Part shown: positions 36,782-46,128 of the stretch, piece by piece
Numbering within the stretch: the stretch's first letter is position 1
Layout of the letters: each line of letters starts with the position of its first letter
DNA from: Agrobacterium tumefaciens
Lineage (GTDB): Bacteria > Pseudomonadota > Alphaproteobacteria > Rhizobiales > Rhizobiaceae
DNA length: 64,000 nt
Assembly: GCF_000834635.1 (NCBI RefSeq)
Contig: NZ_JXQV01000009.1
Span: 558,001 to 622,000, forward strand
Direction: 5' to 3'
Translations under genes and position numbers: made by a program
Notes under the pieces: model-generated
What the model was told of the DNA's origin: nothing
Databases searched by the model: none
The model's input: the letters and a program-made list of their open reading frames with translations, nothing else

Positions 36782-37552
36782 ATGACAATTGCAAAGAAGA
36801 GATCCAGCGCCCAAACGGTGAAAAAGTCAAACGTGACAACACGTCGCAAGCCGGTTCGCGTCAAGACGCTCTACTCGACCGAGGAAGTGTCCGAGATTTT
36901 CCGCAGGCTATCGATCCAGCGGCCGGAGCCGAAGGGAGAGCTGGAACACTCCAATCCCTTCACGCTGGTGGTGGCTGTCGCACTTTCCGCGCAGGCCACC
37001 GATGCAGGCGTTAACAAGGCGACACGCGGGCTGTTTGCCGTGGCAGACACGCCGGAAAAGATGCTGGCGCTGGGTGAAGAGCGCCTGATCGGCTACATCA
37101 AGACCATCGGCCTTTTCCGCAACAAGGCGAAGAACGTCATCGCGCTCAGCCAGATGCTGGTCGAGAGGTTTGGCGGCGAGGTTCCGCGCACACTGGAAGA
37201 GCTGATCCTGCTTCCCGGTGTGGGCCGCAAGACCGCCAATGTGGTGATGTCCATGGCCTTCGGCGTTCCGACGCTGGCTGTCGATACCCATGTGTTCCGC
37301 ATTGCCAACCGGCTCTGTCTTGCACCGGGCAAGACCCCGGATGAGGTGGAAGAGCGGCTGGTGAAGATCATTCCCGATACATATCTTTTCCACGCGCACC
37401 ACTGGCTGATCCTGCATGGGCGCTATTGCTGCAAGGCGCGCAAGCCGGAATGCGAGCGATGCGTCATTGCCGATATCTGCAAATCGCCGGAAAAGACCTG
37501 CGATATTCCAGCGCCGCTGGTGGAGCTACCGGCTCAACTGATTGGAGAATGA
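36782..37552 (+). CDS. nth: endonuclease III (DNA glycosylase/AP lyase)
   Basis: A 256-residue base-excision repair enzyme that removes oxidised pyrimidines. The helix-hairpin-helix LPGVGRKTANVV carries the catalytic Lys, the catalytic Asp is in AVDTHVFRIANRL, and the 4Fe-4S cluster Cys spacing is C-x6-C-x2-C-x5-C (CKARKPECERCVIADIC). An N-terminal basic tail of about 25 residues is longer than in E. coli Nth but common in this group. It starts 16 bp from the divergent DUF2244 gene with no clear SD. The 3' end overlaps the cysZ-like gene by 27 bp, convergently. Confidence 0.94.
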   Translation: MTIAKKRSSAQTVKKSNVTTRRKPVRVKTLYSTEEVSEIFRRLSIQRPEPKGELEHSNPFTLVVAVALSAQATDAGVNKATRGLFAVADTPEKMLALGEERLIGYIKTIGLFRNKAKNVIALSQMLVERFGGEVPRTLEELILLPGVGRKTANVVMSMAFGVPTLAVDTHVFRIANRLCLAPGKTPDEVEERLVKIIPDTYLFHAHHWLILHGRYCCKARKPECERCVIADICKSPEKTCDIPAPLVELPAQLIGE

Positions 37553-38251
37553 CGGGTCGCGCTTGCTGATCGACTTGTGCAGATGCACCATCATCGATGC
37601 GGCAAATAGCGGTGTCAGCAGGTTAAGGAACGGGATGGCGAGGAAGGCCGCGATAACAAGACCGGCCATGAACACCTTGGTCTGATGCTTTGACCGGAAT
37701 GCCCGCGCATCGGCCGGGCTGCGAAAGCGCATGGCGGCGAACTCGAAAAACTCGCGGCCCAGCAGATAGCCGTTGACCAGAAAAAACGCGATGAGATTGA
37801 CGCCGGGGACAAGCAGCAGCAACAGCGCAATGATGTTGCCGAGAATGACCACGCCGAAGAATTTCAGCGATGAGGGTATGGCCTCGCTCAATGGCATGGC
37901 GGTGCCCGGCGGATCGGCAGGGTAATCCTTCTTCTCGATGACCTCGGCGACATCATCCAGAAACAGGCTGGCAATGATGGCGGTGACCGGCGAAATCAGA
38001 AGCGCCAGCGCCAGTGCAAGGCCGATGCCCGCAAGAATGGCCAGAATGAAACTCATCCAACCCGCCCATTCGGGGATGCCCGGCACCAGCTGATCAAGCC
38101 ACGGCAGGGCCAGCCAGATGAAAATGCCGCGAATGGCAAACCACAGGCCCACAAGCACAAGAATCGTCAACCCTAGGGATTTCCAGAAGGCAGATCGGGT
38201 CTCGGCGGCAAAAAGGTTGCCAAAAGCAAGCCGCGCTGCGTCGAAAATCAT
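37526..38251 (-). CDS. EI24/CysZ-type membrane protein
   Basis: A 241-residue protein with about five helices and the EI24-fold pattern of CysZ (LALLISPVTAIIASLFLDDVAEVIE; LLLLLVPGVNLIAFFLVNGYLLGREFFEFAAMR). CysZ proteins aid high-affinity sulfate uptake; the role here is assigned by family only, and no sulfur gene is next to it. It is convergent with nth, the reading frames overlapping at the 3' ends. Confidence 0.82.
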   Translation of the reverse strand: MIFDAARLAFGNLFAAETRSAFWKSLGLTILVLVGLWFAIRGIFIWLALPWLDQLVPGIPEWAGWMSFILAILAGIGLALALALLISPVTAIIASLFLDDVAEVIEKKDYPADPPGTAMPLSEAIPSSLKFFGVVILGNIIALLLLLVPGVNLIAFFLVNGYLLGREFFEFAAMRFRSPADARAFRSKHQTKVFMAGLVIAAFLAIPFLNLLTPLFAASMMVHLHKSISKRDPSFSNQLSR

Positions 38252-38523
38252 TCAATTGCCTCCATTTAGGCGGATGATTCGGGAGTGAAATCCACGCGCC
38301 GATATGTGCCAGATAGGGCGCTCAGCCACCCTTCGCAAGAAATGCGCCGCGCTTCCTCCAAGAAAAAACACAACTCGACATTTTGCACTTGAAGAAAAGG
38401 AGGCGCTAAACTATAAAAACAAACAGGCAAAAAATCGTATATTCTTGCGACCGGGGGCGGGCAGGATGACGATGGGCCATTTTTGTACAACCTAGTCGAC
38501 GCAATGAACAGCAAGATTTGCTT

Positions 38524-39390
38524 GTGAGATCATCATTGCGCACTAAAGACAAGACAAACGAGGCCTCGTTGGAAAAGTTGCTGATTGATCTGACCCGGAC
38601 CCTGAAAACGGGAACGCCCTCTGAACGGCGGATTGCAAAATACATCATCGAGCACCTGGCGGAGTTGCCATTCGAGACGGCTGCGACGCTTGCTGAAAAA
38701 CTCAACCTCAGCCCGATGACGGTCGGTCGATTCCTACGCTCGCTGGGCTATCGCCAGCTGAGCGACATTCGTGAACATCTGCGTGAAGAGCCCCGCGTGG
38801 TGGAAACCGCGCCTGTATCCAAACAGGAAACGCCACAGACACCATTGTCGTCTCTCATGCTGCAACAGATCCAGGCCGTTCAGGCCGTGTATGATCTGGC
38901 GGGACAGCCCGTTTGGAAGACGGCGCTTGCCAATATTGCCGAGAGCAAACAGGTCTTCGTCGCCTCCTCTGCCGAAAGCTTCGGCATCTGCCGTTACTTC
39001 TACACCAAGCTGCTGGAATGTCGTGAGCGGGTTCACTACCTGCCTCGCGACAGCGCATCCTACATCTCGCTGATGGACGAGCCTGCCGATGGCACCCTGC
39101 TGATCCTGATGGACTGCGGTGGCGAGCTGACCGAATTGCAACGGCTTGCGAAAATGGCCATGAAGGCTGGCTACGCGACAGTGCTGATCACCACCCGCTT
39201 TTATGAGTGGGGCCCTGACAGCGCCGACATCTGCCTGACCATTCCGCTCAGCCAGAACGGCGGCCACAGCATGTTGCAACTGGTGGCCATTACCGAGTTC
39301 GTGCTGCATTCACTGCCGCAGAAAACCGATACGGGCCGCAAGGACCGCTACCGCCGCATCGGCGATATGCAGAAGGTCATGAAGGGCTAA
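38524..39390 (+). CDS. RpiR/MurR-family regulator with SIS domain
   Basis: A protein of about 288 residues. N-terminal RpiR HTH (about 20-75, TPSERRIAKYIIEHLAELPFETAATLAEKLNLSPMTVGRF), then a SIS sugar-phosphate-binding domain (about 125-270). The start is unclear: GTG 38524, TTG 38518, or TTG 38569, the last having GAGG at ideal spacing. It is convergent with the polyol operon and may sense a phosphorylated pentose from it; that is inference from position. Confidence 0.85.
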   Translation: MRSSLRTKDKTNEASLEKLLIDLTRTLKTGTPSERRIAKYIIEHLAELPFETAATLAEKLNLSPMTVGRFLRSLGYRQLSDIREHLREEPRVVETAPVSKQETPQTPLSSLMLQQIQAVQAVYDLAGQPVWKTALANIAESKQVFVASSAESFGICRYFYTKLLECRERVHYLPRDSASYISLMDEPADGTLLILMDCGGELTELQRLAKMAMKAGYATVLITTRFYEWGPDSADICLTIPLSQNGGHSMLQLVAITEFVLHSLPQKTDTGRKDRYRRIGDMQKVMKG

Positions 39391-39438
39391 TCTGCTGCTT
39401 TGCTAGATGGTGTGCACGTCCGCTGCGACGTGCACGCC

Positions 39439-41013
39439 TTACATCCGCTCCAGTTCTTCGCGGTGGCGGTACATGGCCAGAAAGCGCCGATAGTCGCGCT
39501 CATATCGGTCATCGAACTGCCCGCTCGCCCGACGTTCCTCGCCGCCGGGATACATGGCCGCACCCGCCGCAACCAATCCATGGTGAACACCGCCCGCTGA
39601 GGCAGCCGTCATGGCCGTGCCCAGCAGCACCGCATCTGCGGTGGCGGGAACCACGATGCGCTTTCCGGTGACATCGGCATAGAGTTCCATCAGAAGCGGA
39701 TTGTGCACATGGCCGCCGGTCACGTGAAGCGTTTCCACGGTATAGCCAAAACCCTCCATGGCATCCAGCACATGCCGTGCGCCCAAGGCGATAGCCACGG
39801 ACGTGCGCCAATAAAGGCGGCAAAGGCTGTCAAAGGAGGTGTCCAGCGTCAGCCCGCTGACAACGCCGCGCGCGTGCGGATCAGCCAAAGGCGAGCGATT
39901 GCCATGGAAATCCGGCAGGACATGCAGGTGTTCGGCAAAGCTTTCGCCTTCCGTGCCGCGCAACTCCAAGACGCGCTGCACGATGCGAGCATGAAGTTCG
40001 GGCGTCGGCTCGCCACCGGCGGCGTGCATGCGCACCACATGATCCAGCAGAGCGCCGGTGGCCGATTGACCGCCCTCGACCAGCCAGTGGCCGGGAAGAA
40101 CCGCCTGCCAGTACGGACCCCAAAGACTGTGGCCGTGCATGCGCTTCGGTGTCAGCGTGACAAGGCAGCTGGAGGTGCCGGCAATCAGCGCGACATTGCT
40201 GCCGACATCGGATTGCAGGCTGCCGCCGAGCGCGCCTAGCGCACCGGCATAGGCATCGATCATGCCAGCTGCGACCTCGCAGCCCGTATCAAGGCCCAGC
40301 TCATCGGCCGCCTGCTGGCAAAGCTTGCCGACACTCTGGCCGGGTGCAACCGTTTCTGCCGGAAGGTTGCCGCGCTGAAGAAGGTCACTGACATCGGCAA
40401 GGTCAAGATAATCCCGGCTCCAGCCTTTGCCCTCATGGGCCAGAAAATTCCATTTGGCCGTCAGGGTGCAATTGGAGCGGCGGGAATTCCCGCTGGCCTT
40501 CCATGTCAGAAAGTCGGCCAGATCGAAGAAATAGCCCGCTTTTGACCAGCTTTCCGGCAGGTGCTTTTTCAGCCACATCAGCTTGGGCATCTGCATCTCG
40601 GGCGAAATCGAGCCGCCTGCGAAATCCAGCACCGGATGGGCGGACGCCGTCAGGTGGTCGGCTTCCGCAATGGCGCGGTGGTCGAGCCAGACGACGGTGT
40701 CGAAACGCGCCTCGCCTGTGGTGGAAACCGTAACCGGCTCTCCCTCACACCCGCGCACGACCAGCGAACAGGTGGCATCGAAACCGATTGCCGCAACGCG
40801 TGATGCCGGGATATCGGCATCTGCCATGGCCTTGCGCACGGCCACGCAGACAGCATTCCAGATATCGGTCGAATTATGCTCGGCGTGGTTCTCTTTCGGG
40901 CGCTGCATGAGAATGGGGTGGGTGGAGCGCGCCATCAACCTGCCGCCTGCATCGAACACACCAGCGCGGGCGCTGCCCGTGCCGACATCGACAGCAACAA
41001 GATATTGACGCAT
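39439..41013 (-). CDS. FGGY carbohydrate kinase, D-ribulokinase-like
   Basis: A 524-residue FGGY kinase. N-terminal phosphate loop VAVDVGTGSARAGVFD, then AIGFDATCSLVV and VVWLDHRAIAEADHL, which are marks of the D-ribulokinase (YDR109C/FGGY) branch rather than xylulokinase. The late HVTGGHVHNPLLMELYADV is the FGGY signature. It probably phosphorylates D-ribulose, from ribitol or a related polyol, into the pentose phosphate pathway. It is the last gene of the polyol operon, 64 bp after the HAD gene. Confidence 0.88.
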   Translation of the reverse strand: MRQYLVAVDVGTGSARAGVFDAGGRLMARSTHPILMQRPKENHAEHNSTDIWNAVCVAVRKAMADADIPASRVAAIGFDATCSLVVRGCEGEPVTVSTTGEARFDTVVWLDHRAIAEADHLTASAHPVLDFAGGSISPEMQMPKLMWLKKHLPESWSKAGYFFDLADFLTWKASGNSRRSNCTLTAKWNFLAHEGKGWSRDYLDLADVSDLLQRGNLPAETVAPGQSVGKLCQQAADELGLDTGCEVAAGMIDAYAGALGALGGSLQSDVGSNVALIAGTSSCLVTLTPKRMHGHSLWGPYWQAVLPGHWLVEGGQSATGALLDHVVRMHAAGGEPTPELHARIVQRVLELRGTEGESFAEHLHVLPDFHGNRSPLADPHARGVVSGLTLDTSFDSLCRLYWRTSVAIALGARHVLDAMEGFGYTVETLHVTGGHVHNPLLMELYADVTGKRIVVPATADAVLLGTAMTAASAGGVHHGLVAAGAAMYPGGEERRASGQFDDRYERDYRRFLAMYRHREELERM

Positions 41014-41077
41014 CACGCTAAATTCCCATCCCTCGGTCGCAGCCAATCAGCAAAGGTGCAGGCAGCACCGGCAGCCG

Positions 41078-41761
41078 CTAATGTCGCGCAGCTTGATCGG
41101 CCACAAGTTGGACCAAATCCGGCATGGCGTCAAACACCAGATCGGGCTCGAGGCTGGCAATTTGCTCCCGGAAGGCAGGAAAACGGGCATGGGTGCCACC
41201 GGTAAAGGCAAAGACCCGCATGCCTGCCGCCTTGGCGGCGATAATTCCGGCGGGGCTGTCTTCGATGACGATGCAATTGGCCGGTGCGACCTGCATCTTC
41301 TCTGCGGCATGCAGAAAGAGATCCGGGGCGGGTTTGCCATTTTTGACCATGGTGGCGCTGAAAATGTGCGGCTCGAACCTTTCCAAAAGACCGGTCAAGC
41401 TAAGCGAATAGCGGATGCGCTCGGGCTGGCTGGATGACGCGACACAACGAGCGACGGAAAGCTCGTCCAGTGTCTCGGCAATGCCGTTGATGGCTTTGAG
41501 TTCGGCGCGAAACCGCTCGAACAGAATGCGACGCATATGTTCGAGAAAGTCGATATCGGTCTCGATACCGTATTCATCCCAGAGCGTTTTCGTCATACTG
41601 GCAACGCTGCGACCCAAAAACCGTTCATAGGCTTCCGCCTCGGTCATCTGCACGCCCTGATGCGCCACCATTTCGATCAGCACCGCAATCGACAGCGGTT
41701 CGCTATCGACGAGAACGCCATCGCAATCAAAGATCAACAGTGGCGTGTTCCCGGTTTGCAT
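41078..41761 (-). CDS. HAD-superfamily phosphatase / beta-phosphoglucomutase-like
   Basis: A 227-residue HAD hydrolase, subfamily IA. Motif I is FDCDGVLVDSEP (nucleophile Asp), motif II is VASSSQPERIRYSL, and motif III/IV are KPAPDLFLHAAEKM and VIEDSPAGIIAAKAAGM. A C1-type helical cap follows motif I. It dephosphorylates or isomerises a sugar phosphate in the operon; the substrate is unknown. It lies 17 bp after mtlK. Confidence 0.88.
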   Translation of the reverse strand: MQTGNTPLLIFDCDGVLVDSEPLSIAVLIEMVAHQGVQMTEAEAYERFLGRSVASMTKTLWDEYGIETDIDFLEHMRRILFERFRAELKAINGIAETLDELSVARCVASSSQPERIRYSLSLTGLLERFEPHIFSATMVKNGKPAPDLFLHAAEKMQVAPANCIVIEDSPAGIIAAKAAGMRVFAFTGGTHARFPAFREQIASLEPDLVFDAMPDLVQLVADQAARH

Positions 41762-41778
41762 GGCCCATCTCTTTGTCG

Positions 41779-43260
41779 TCAGCTGACGAGTTTGTTTTGC
41801 AGGTAAAGTTCAAGCGTCTCAGCCGTACCCTTCTCCCACAATGTCTTCAAGGCATGGGCGAAGCGTTTCTGGAACAGGTCCGATTTGGCGACGTCCCCGA
41901 AGATATCATCGAGCGCCAGAAACGCCATCGGGTCATCCTTGGCCTTGATGGCGGCGGCCTGCAGGCGCTCGGCGCTGGCATCATTGAAGACGATCTGCGC
42001 GCCGCTATCGGATGTGCCTGCAAAATAACGGCACCAGAGCGCTGAGACCAGCGAGAGACCGACGATATCATCGCCCTTTTCCAGACGATCTGCCGTAGAC
42101 GGCAGGATGAATTTCGGCTGGCGGTTGGAGCCATCCTGCGCCAGACGCGGAATGGTATCGCCGATCTTGGGGTTGAGGAAACGCCGCTCGATCAGATCGA
42201 AATATTCGTTGAGGTCGGTATCGGGCACCGGCGGAATGATCGGGATGATCTCTTCCTTTTCCAGCTTGGCGAGGAAGGCACGGATGAGCGGATGCTCCAT
42301 CGCCTCATGCACGAAATGGATATCGAGAAGGGCTGCGGGATAGGCAATCGCCGCGTGGCCGCCATTGAGAATGCGGATCTTCATATGCTCATAGGGCGCG
42401 ACTTCAGGCACGAACTGCACGCCAACTTTTTCCAGCGCCGGACGGCCCGCCGGGAAATTGTCTTCCATAACCCATTGCTTGAACTCTTCGCAGAAGACCG
42501 GCCAGTTATCATCAATGCAGAAATCATCGCGGGCGATATCGCGTTCGCGCTGACCGGTGGCAGGCGTGATGCGGTCCACCATGGAATTGGGGAAGGCCAC
42601 CGTTTCGCTGATCCATGTGGCAAAGGCCGGATCAGACAGCGCCGCCACGCCGACAACGGCGTTCTTCGTGACCTTGCCATTATGCGGAATATTATCGCAG
42701 GACATGACGGTGAAGGGCTGGATGCCCTTGTCTTTGCGGGCTTTGAGGCCAGCAACGATGAGGCCGAACACGGTCTTCGGCGCGGTCGGGTTGCGGCCAT
42801 CCTCGGCAATGGCCGGGTGCTGCGGATTGAAGGCGCCTGATGCGTCGATGAAATAGCCACCTTCGGTGATCGTCATCGAGACGATGCGGATTTTCGGGTC
42901 GGCAAGGGTTGCAATGATGGCGTTGGTATCGCCAATCGGCAGGATATCGACCATCGGGCCGGTCACGCGCGCGCCGGTGCGGTTGTTATCTTGCTCCACC
43001 ACGGTGGTTAGGAAATCCTGGACCGCAAGCTTCTCACGCATGACCGCATCGGAGGGCAGAACGCCCGCGCCGATGATCGCCCAGTCATGATCGGCACCGG
43101 TGTTGAACAGGTCATCCAGATAGATGGCCTGATGGGCGCGGTGGAAATTGCCGACGCCGAAATGCACGATGCCAGCGGACAGATCGCTGCGGGAATAGGC
43201 CGGGACGGCAGCCGTCGCCTTTGCCTGTTCAAGCGTTGCGAGCGAGAGTTTGCATGTCAT
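41779..43260 (-). CDS. mtlK: mannitol 2-dehydrogenase (polyol dehydrogenase)
   Basis: A 493-residue long-chain polyol dehydrogenase. The NAD-binding part opens with [31 protein letters not shown], the catalytic region [17 protein letters not shown] with the active-site Lys/Asn/His in the family, and a C-terminal helical domain follow. It oxidises D-mannitol, and often D-arabitol or sorbitol, at C2 to the ketose. The ATG overlaps the smoK stop by ATGA. In S. meliloti a second dehydrogenase, smoS, lies between; here it is absent. Confidence 0.93.
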   Translation of the reverse strand: MTCKLSLATLEQAKATAAVPAYSRSDLSAGIVHFGVGNFHRAHQAIYLDDLFNTGADHDWAIIGAGVLPSDAVMREKLAVQDFLTTVVEQDNNRTGARVTGPMVDILPIGDTNAIIATLADPKIRIVSMTITEGGYFIDASGAFNPQHPAIAEDGRNPTAPKTVFGLIVAGLKARKDKGIQPFTVMSCDNIPHNGKVTKNAVVGVAALSDPAFATWISETVAFPNSMVDRITPATGQRERDIARDDFCIDDNWPVFCEEFKQWVMEDNFPAGRPALEKVGVQFVPEVAPYEHMKIRILNGGHAAIAYPAALLDIHFVHEAMEHPLIRAFLAKLEKEEIIPIIPPVPDTDLNEYFDLIERRFLNPKIGDTIPRLAQDGSNRQPKFILPSTADRLEKGDDIVGLSLVSALWCRYFAGTSDSGAQIVFNDASAERLQAAAIKAKDDPMAFLALDDIFGDVAKSDLFQKRFAHALKTLWEKGTAETLELYLQNKLVS

Positions 43261-44255
43261 ATGGCCAGGCCCTTGCTATCGAATTTGTGGATCTTGGTCT
43301 CATCAGGCGTCAGGAAAACCGTGTCGCCATGCTGGCAGGCAAACTCTCCGCCCGCACGCGCCGTGATCATGCCGATCTCATCGACCTTGATGTGGATGAA
43401 GGTGTCAGAACCCAGATGTTCGGCAACTGTCACGGTGCCCTTCCACAGGCCGCTTTCCTTGGAGAGCAGCAGATGTTCGGGGCGAACGCCGACCGTATCG
43501 GCACCCTTGGCTTGGGCATAAGAGCCCGTGACGAAGTTCATGCGCGGCGAGCCGATGAAGCCTGCGACGAAGAGGTTGCGCGGTGTCTTGTAAAGCTCCA
43601 TGGGCGAGCCGACCTGCTCGATATTGCCGCGATTGAGCACGACGATCTTGTCAGCCATGGTCATGGCTTCCACCTGATCGTGCGTCACGTAGATCATCGT
43701 TGTCTTCAGCGTATTGTGAAGCTCGGAGATTTCCAGCCGCATCGTGCCGCGAAGCGAAGCATCAAGGTTGGACAGCGGCTCATCGAACAGAAACGCCGAG
43801 GGTTCACGCACAATGGCACGACCGATCGCGACACGCTGGCGCTGACCGCCCGAAAGCTGCGAAGGGCGACGGTCGAGATAATCGGTGAGGTTCAGGACGG
43901 CTGCTGCATCATTGACCTTCTTGTCGATGACGGCCTTGTCGAGCTTGGCCATTTTGAGCGGAAAGCCGATATTGTTGCGCACGCTCATATGCGGATAAAG
44001 CGCATAGGACTGGAACACCATGGCAAGGCCACGTTCTGCCGGTGCCTTCTCGCTCACATCCTTGCCATCGATAATGATCTGGCCGCCGGTGACATCCTCA
44101 AGGCCTGCAATGAGGCGCAGCAACGTGGACTTGCCGCAGCCGGATGGGCCGACGAAGACCACGAACTCGCCATCCTTGATATCGAGATCGATAGACGGAA
44201 TGACCTTGGCTTCGCCGAAGACCTTGGAGACGTTCTTAAGGGAAATGCTGCCCAT
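43257..44255 (-). CDS. smoK: polyol ABC transporter, ATP-binding protein (MalK type)
   Basis: A 332-residue CUT1-type ATPase. Walker [10 protein letters not shown], signature [15 protein letters not shown], Walker [13 protein letters not shown], and a C-terminal TOBE/regulatory domain (about 240-332). It serves SmoFG. AAGGA lies 8 nt before the ATG at 44255. It overlaps mtlK by 4 bp. The symbol follows the S. meliloti operon layout. Confidence 0.92.
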   Translation of the reverse strand: MGSISLKNVSKVFGEAKVIPSIDLDIKDGEFVVFVGPSGCGKSTLLRLIAGLEDVTGGQIIIDGKDVSEKAPAERGLAMVFQSYALYPHMSVRNNIGFPLKMAKLDKAVIDKKVNDAAAVLNLTDYLDRRPSQLSGGQRQRVAIGRAIVREPSAFLFDEPLSNLDASLRGTMRLEISELHNTLKTTMIYVTHDQVEAMTMADKIVVLNRGNIEQVGSPMELYKTPRNLFVAGFIGSPRMNFVTGSYAQAKGADTVGVRPEHLLLSKESGLWKGTVTVAEHLGSDTFIHIKVDEIGMITARAGGEFACQHGDTVFLTPDETKIHKFDSKGLAI

Positions 44256-44266
44256 TTTCTTATTCC

Positions 44267-45091
44267 TTATTTCACCGCGCCAAAGGTGAGGCCGCGAACG
44301 AGTTGTTTCTGGGAAAACCAGCCAAGCACGAGGATCGGCGCAATCGCCATCATCGAGGCCGCCGACAGCTTGGCCCAGAACAGGCCCTGCGGGCTGGAGA
44401 AGGAGGCGATGAAGGCTGTGAGCGGTGCCGCATTGGTGGTGGTGAGGCGAATGGTCCAGAAGGACTCGTTCCACGCCAGAATGATGTTGAGAAGAAGCGT
44501 CGAGGCAATGCCGGGGATCGCCATCGGCGTCAGCACATAGACGATCTCATTCCACAAGGATGCACCATCCATGCGCGATGCTTCGAGGATTTCGCCCGGA
44601 ATTTCCCGGAAATATGTGTAGAGCATCCACACCACAATCGGCAGGTTGATGAAGGTGAGCATGATGGTGAGACCAATGCGCGTATCCAAAAGACCGGCAT
44701 TGCGGAACAGAAGATAGATCGGCACCAGCACGGCAACGGCCGGCATCATCTTGGTGGAAAGCATCCACATCAAGATATCCTTGGTGCGCTTTGTCGGAGA
44801 AAACGCCATGGCCCAGGCAGCCGGAATGGCGATGATGAGGGCGACGATGGTGGAGCCGACCGACAGGATGACCGAGTTCATGAAGGGCTTGAAGTAATCA
44901 CGCTGGGTGTTGACCGTGATGTAGTTTTCAAACGTGCCCGATGGCCAGAGGCTGAAGCCCGCAATGGCTTCCGGCTCCGTCTTCAAAGACGTGATGAAGG
45001 CATAGAGGATCGGGAAGAACAACAGAAGCGCGATAGCCCAGGCGACAAGGGTGAAGCCGATTTTGGAGCGCGTCGAGACATTACGAGCCAT
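44267..45091 (-). CDS. smoG: polyol ABC transporter, permease (MalG type)
   Basis: A 274-residue permease with six predicted helices and the EAA loop [25 protein letters not shown] that docks SmoK. It forms the channel with SmoF. AGGAGT precedes the ATG. It ends 11 bp before smoK. Confidence 0.92.
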   Translation of the reverse strand: MARNVSTRSKIGFTLVAWAIALLLFFPILYAFITSLKTEPEAIAGFSLWPSGTFENYITVNTQRDYFKPFMNSVILSVGSTIVALIIAIPAAWAMAFSPTKRTKDILMWMLSTKMMPAVAVLVPIYLLFRNAGLLDTRIGLTIMLTFINLPIVVWMLYTYFREIPGEILEASRMDGASLWNEIVYVLTPMAIPGIASTLLLNIILAWNESFWTIRLTTTNAAPLTAFIASFSSPQGLFWAKLSAASMMAIAPILVLGWFSQKQLVRGLTFGAVK

Positions 45092-45102
45092 GATCCGTAC
45101 TC

Positions 45103-45975
45103 CTATCGATCGAGGTTTTTGCCGACGGCGCGCATCAGGAAGATGGCGACGATATTGGCAAGGATAACGGCGATGATACCGCCTGCGGATGCTCCACCCA
45201 CATCATAGCCAAGCAGCGCCGTGCGGTAGATGAGGAAGGCGAGATTGGTCGAGGCGTAGCCCGGTCCACCGTTGGTGGTGACGAGGATTTCTGCGTAGAC
45301 GCCGAGCAGGAAGATCGTCTGGATGAGAATGACGACGGTGATGGCACGGGCCAGATGCGGCAGCGTCAGATAAATGAAGCGGCTGAAGAAGCTTGCGCCA
45401 TCCATCTCGGCGGCTTCCTTCTGCTCGCCATCCAGCGATTGAAGGGCTGTCAGCAGGATCAGCGTTGCGAAGGGCAGCCATTGCCAGGCCACAATGATGA
45501 CGATCGACAGCAGCGGAAACTGCGAGAACCAGTCGATCGGCTGCGCCCCGAAGAAGCGGCTAAGATCCGCCAGCACGCCGTAGCCGGGATGCATGATCAT
45601 GTTCTTCCACACGAGAGCGGCAACCGGTGGCATGACGAAAAACGGTGAGATGACGAGGATGCGCACGATGCCCTGCCCGAAAATGGGCTGGTCCAGCAAC
45701 AGCGCAAGGCCGATGCCGCCGATAATCGTGATCAGCAGCACGCCGCCGACGATGACGAGCGTGTTCCAGATGGACTGGAAGAAGGCCGGGTCGGTGTAGA
45801 AATACTGGTAATTGAACAGGCCAGCAAAGCTGACATTGGCCGGGTTCAGCAGATTGTAGTTCTGGAAAGAGAACCACAGCGTCATGGACAGTGGCACGAT
45901 CATCCACACCAGAAGCATGACAACCGACGGCGCCATCATCAACCGCGCCAGATTTTTAGTGTTTTGCGTCGCCAT
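45103..45975 (-). CDS. smoF: polyol ABC transporter, permease (MalF type)
   Basis: A 290-residue permease with about six helices and an EAA loop (EAAEMDGASFFSRFIYLTLPHL). GGGAGG lies 7 nt before the ATG at 45975; the frame runs 5 codons further. It is separated from smoE by 153 bp with a strong hairpin, and from smoG by 11 bp. Confidence 0.92.
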   Translation of the reverse strand: MATQNTKNLARLMMAPSVVMLLVWMIVPLSMTLWFSFQNYNLLNPANVSFAGLFNYQYFYTDPAFFQSIWNTLVIVGGVLLITIIGGIGLALLLDQPIFGQGIVRILVISPFFVMPPVAALVWKNMIMHPGYGVLADLSRFFGAQPIDWFSQFPLLSIVIIVAWQWLPFATLILLTALQSLDGEQKEAAEMDGASFFSRFIYLTLPHLARAITVVILIQTIFLLGVYAEILVTTNGGPGYASTNLAFLIYRTALLGYDVGGASAGGIIAVILANIVAIFLMRAVGKNLDR

Positions 45976-46087
45976 GCGGCTCCCTCCCAATTCCGAACCA
46001 CGCGGTCAATCACGCGGAACGCTTGGCATTTTCTTGTTATGAACGGGTAGCAAGACTCGAACGTGAAGAAGATTGTCCAGCAACAGA

Positions 46088-46114
46088 GCCGCCCGGCCAT
46101 CACGACCGGGCGGC
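46088..46114 (-). other. hairpin between smoE and smoF
   Basis: A GCCGCCCGG / CCGGGCGGC stem with a 9-nt loop, 14 bp after the smoE stop, with no clear T tract. In binding-protein operons such hairpins stabilise the upstream mRNA and limit downstream expression. Confidence 0.7.
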
Positions 46115-46128
46115 TGTTTTCGGGAGGA

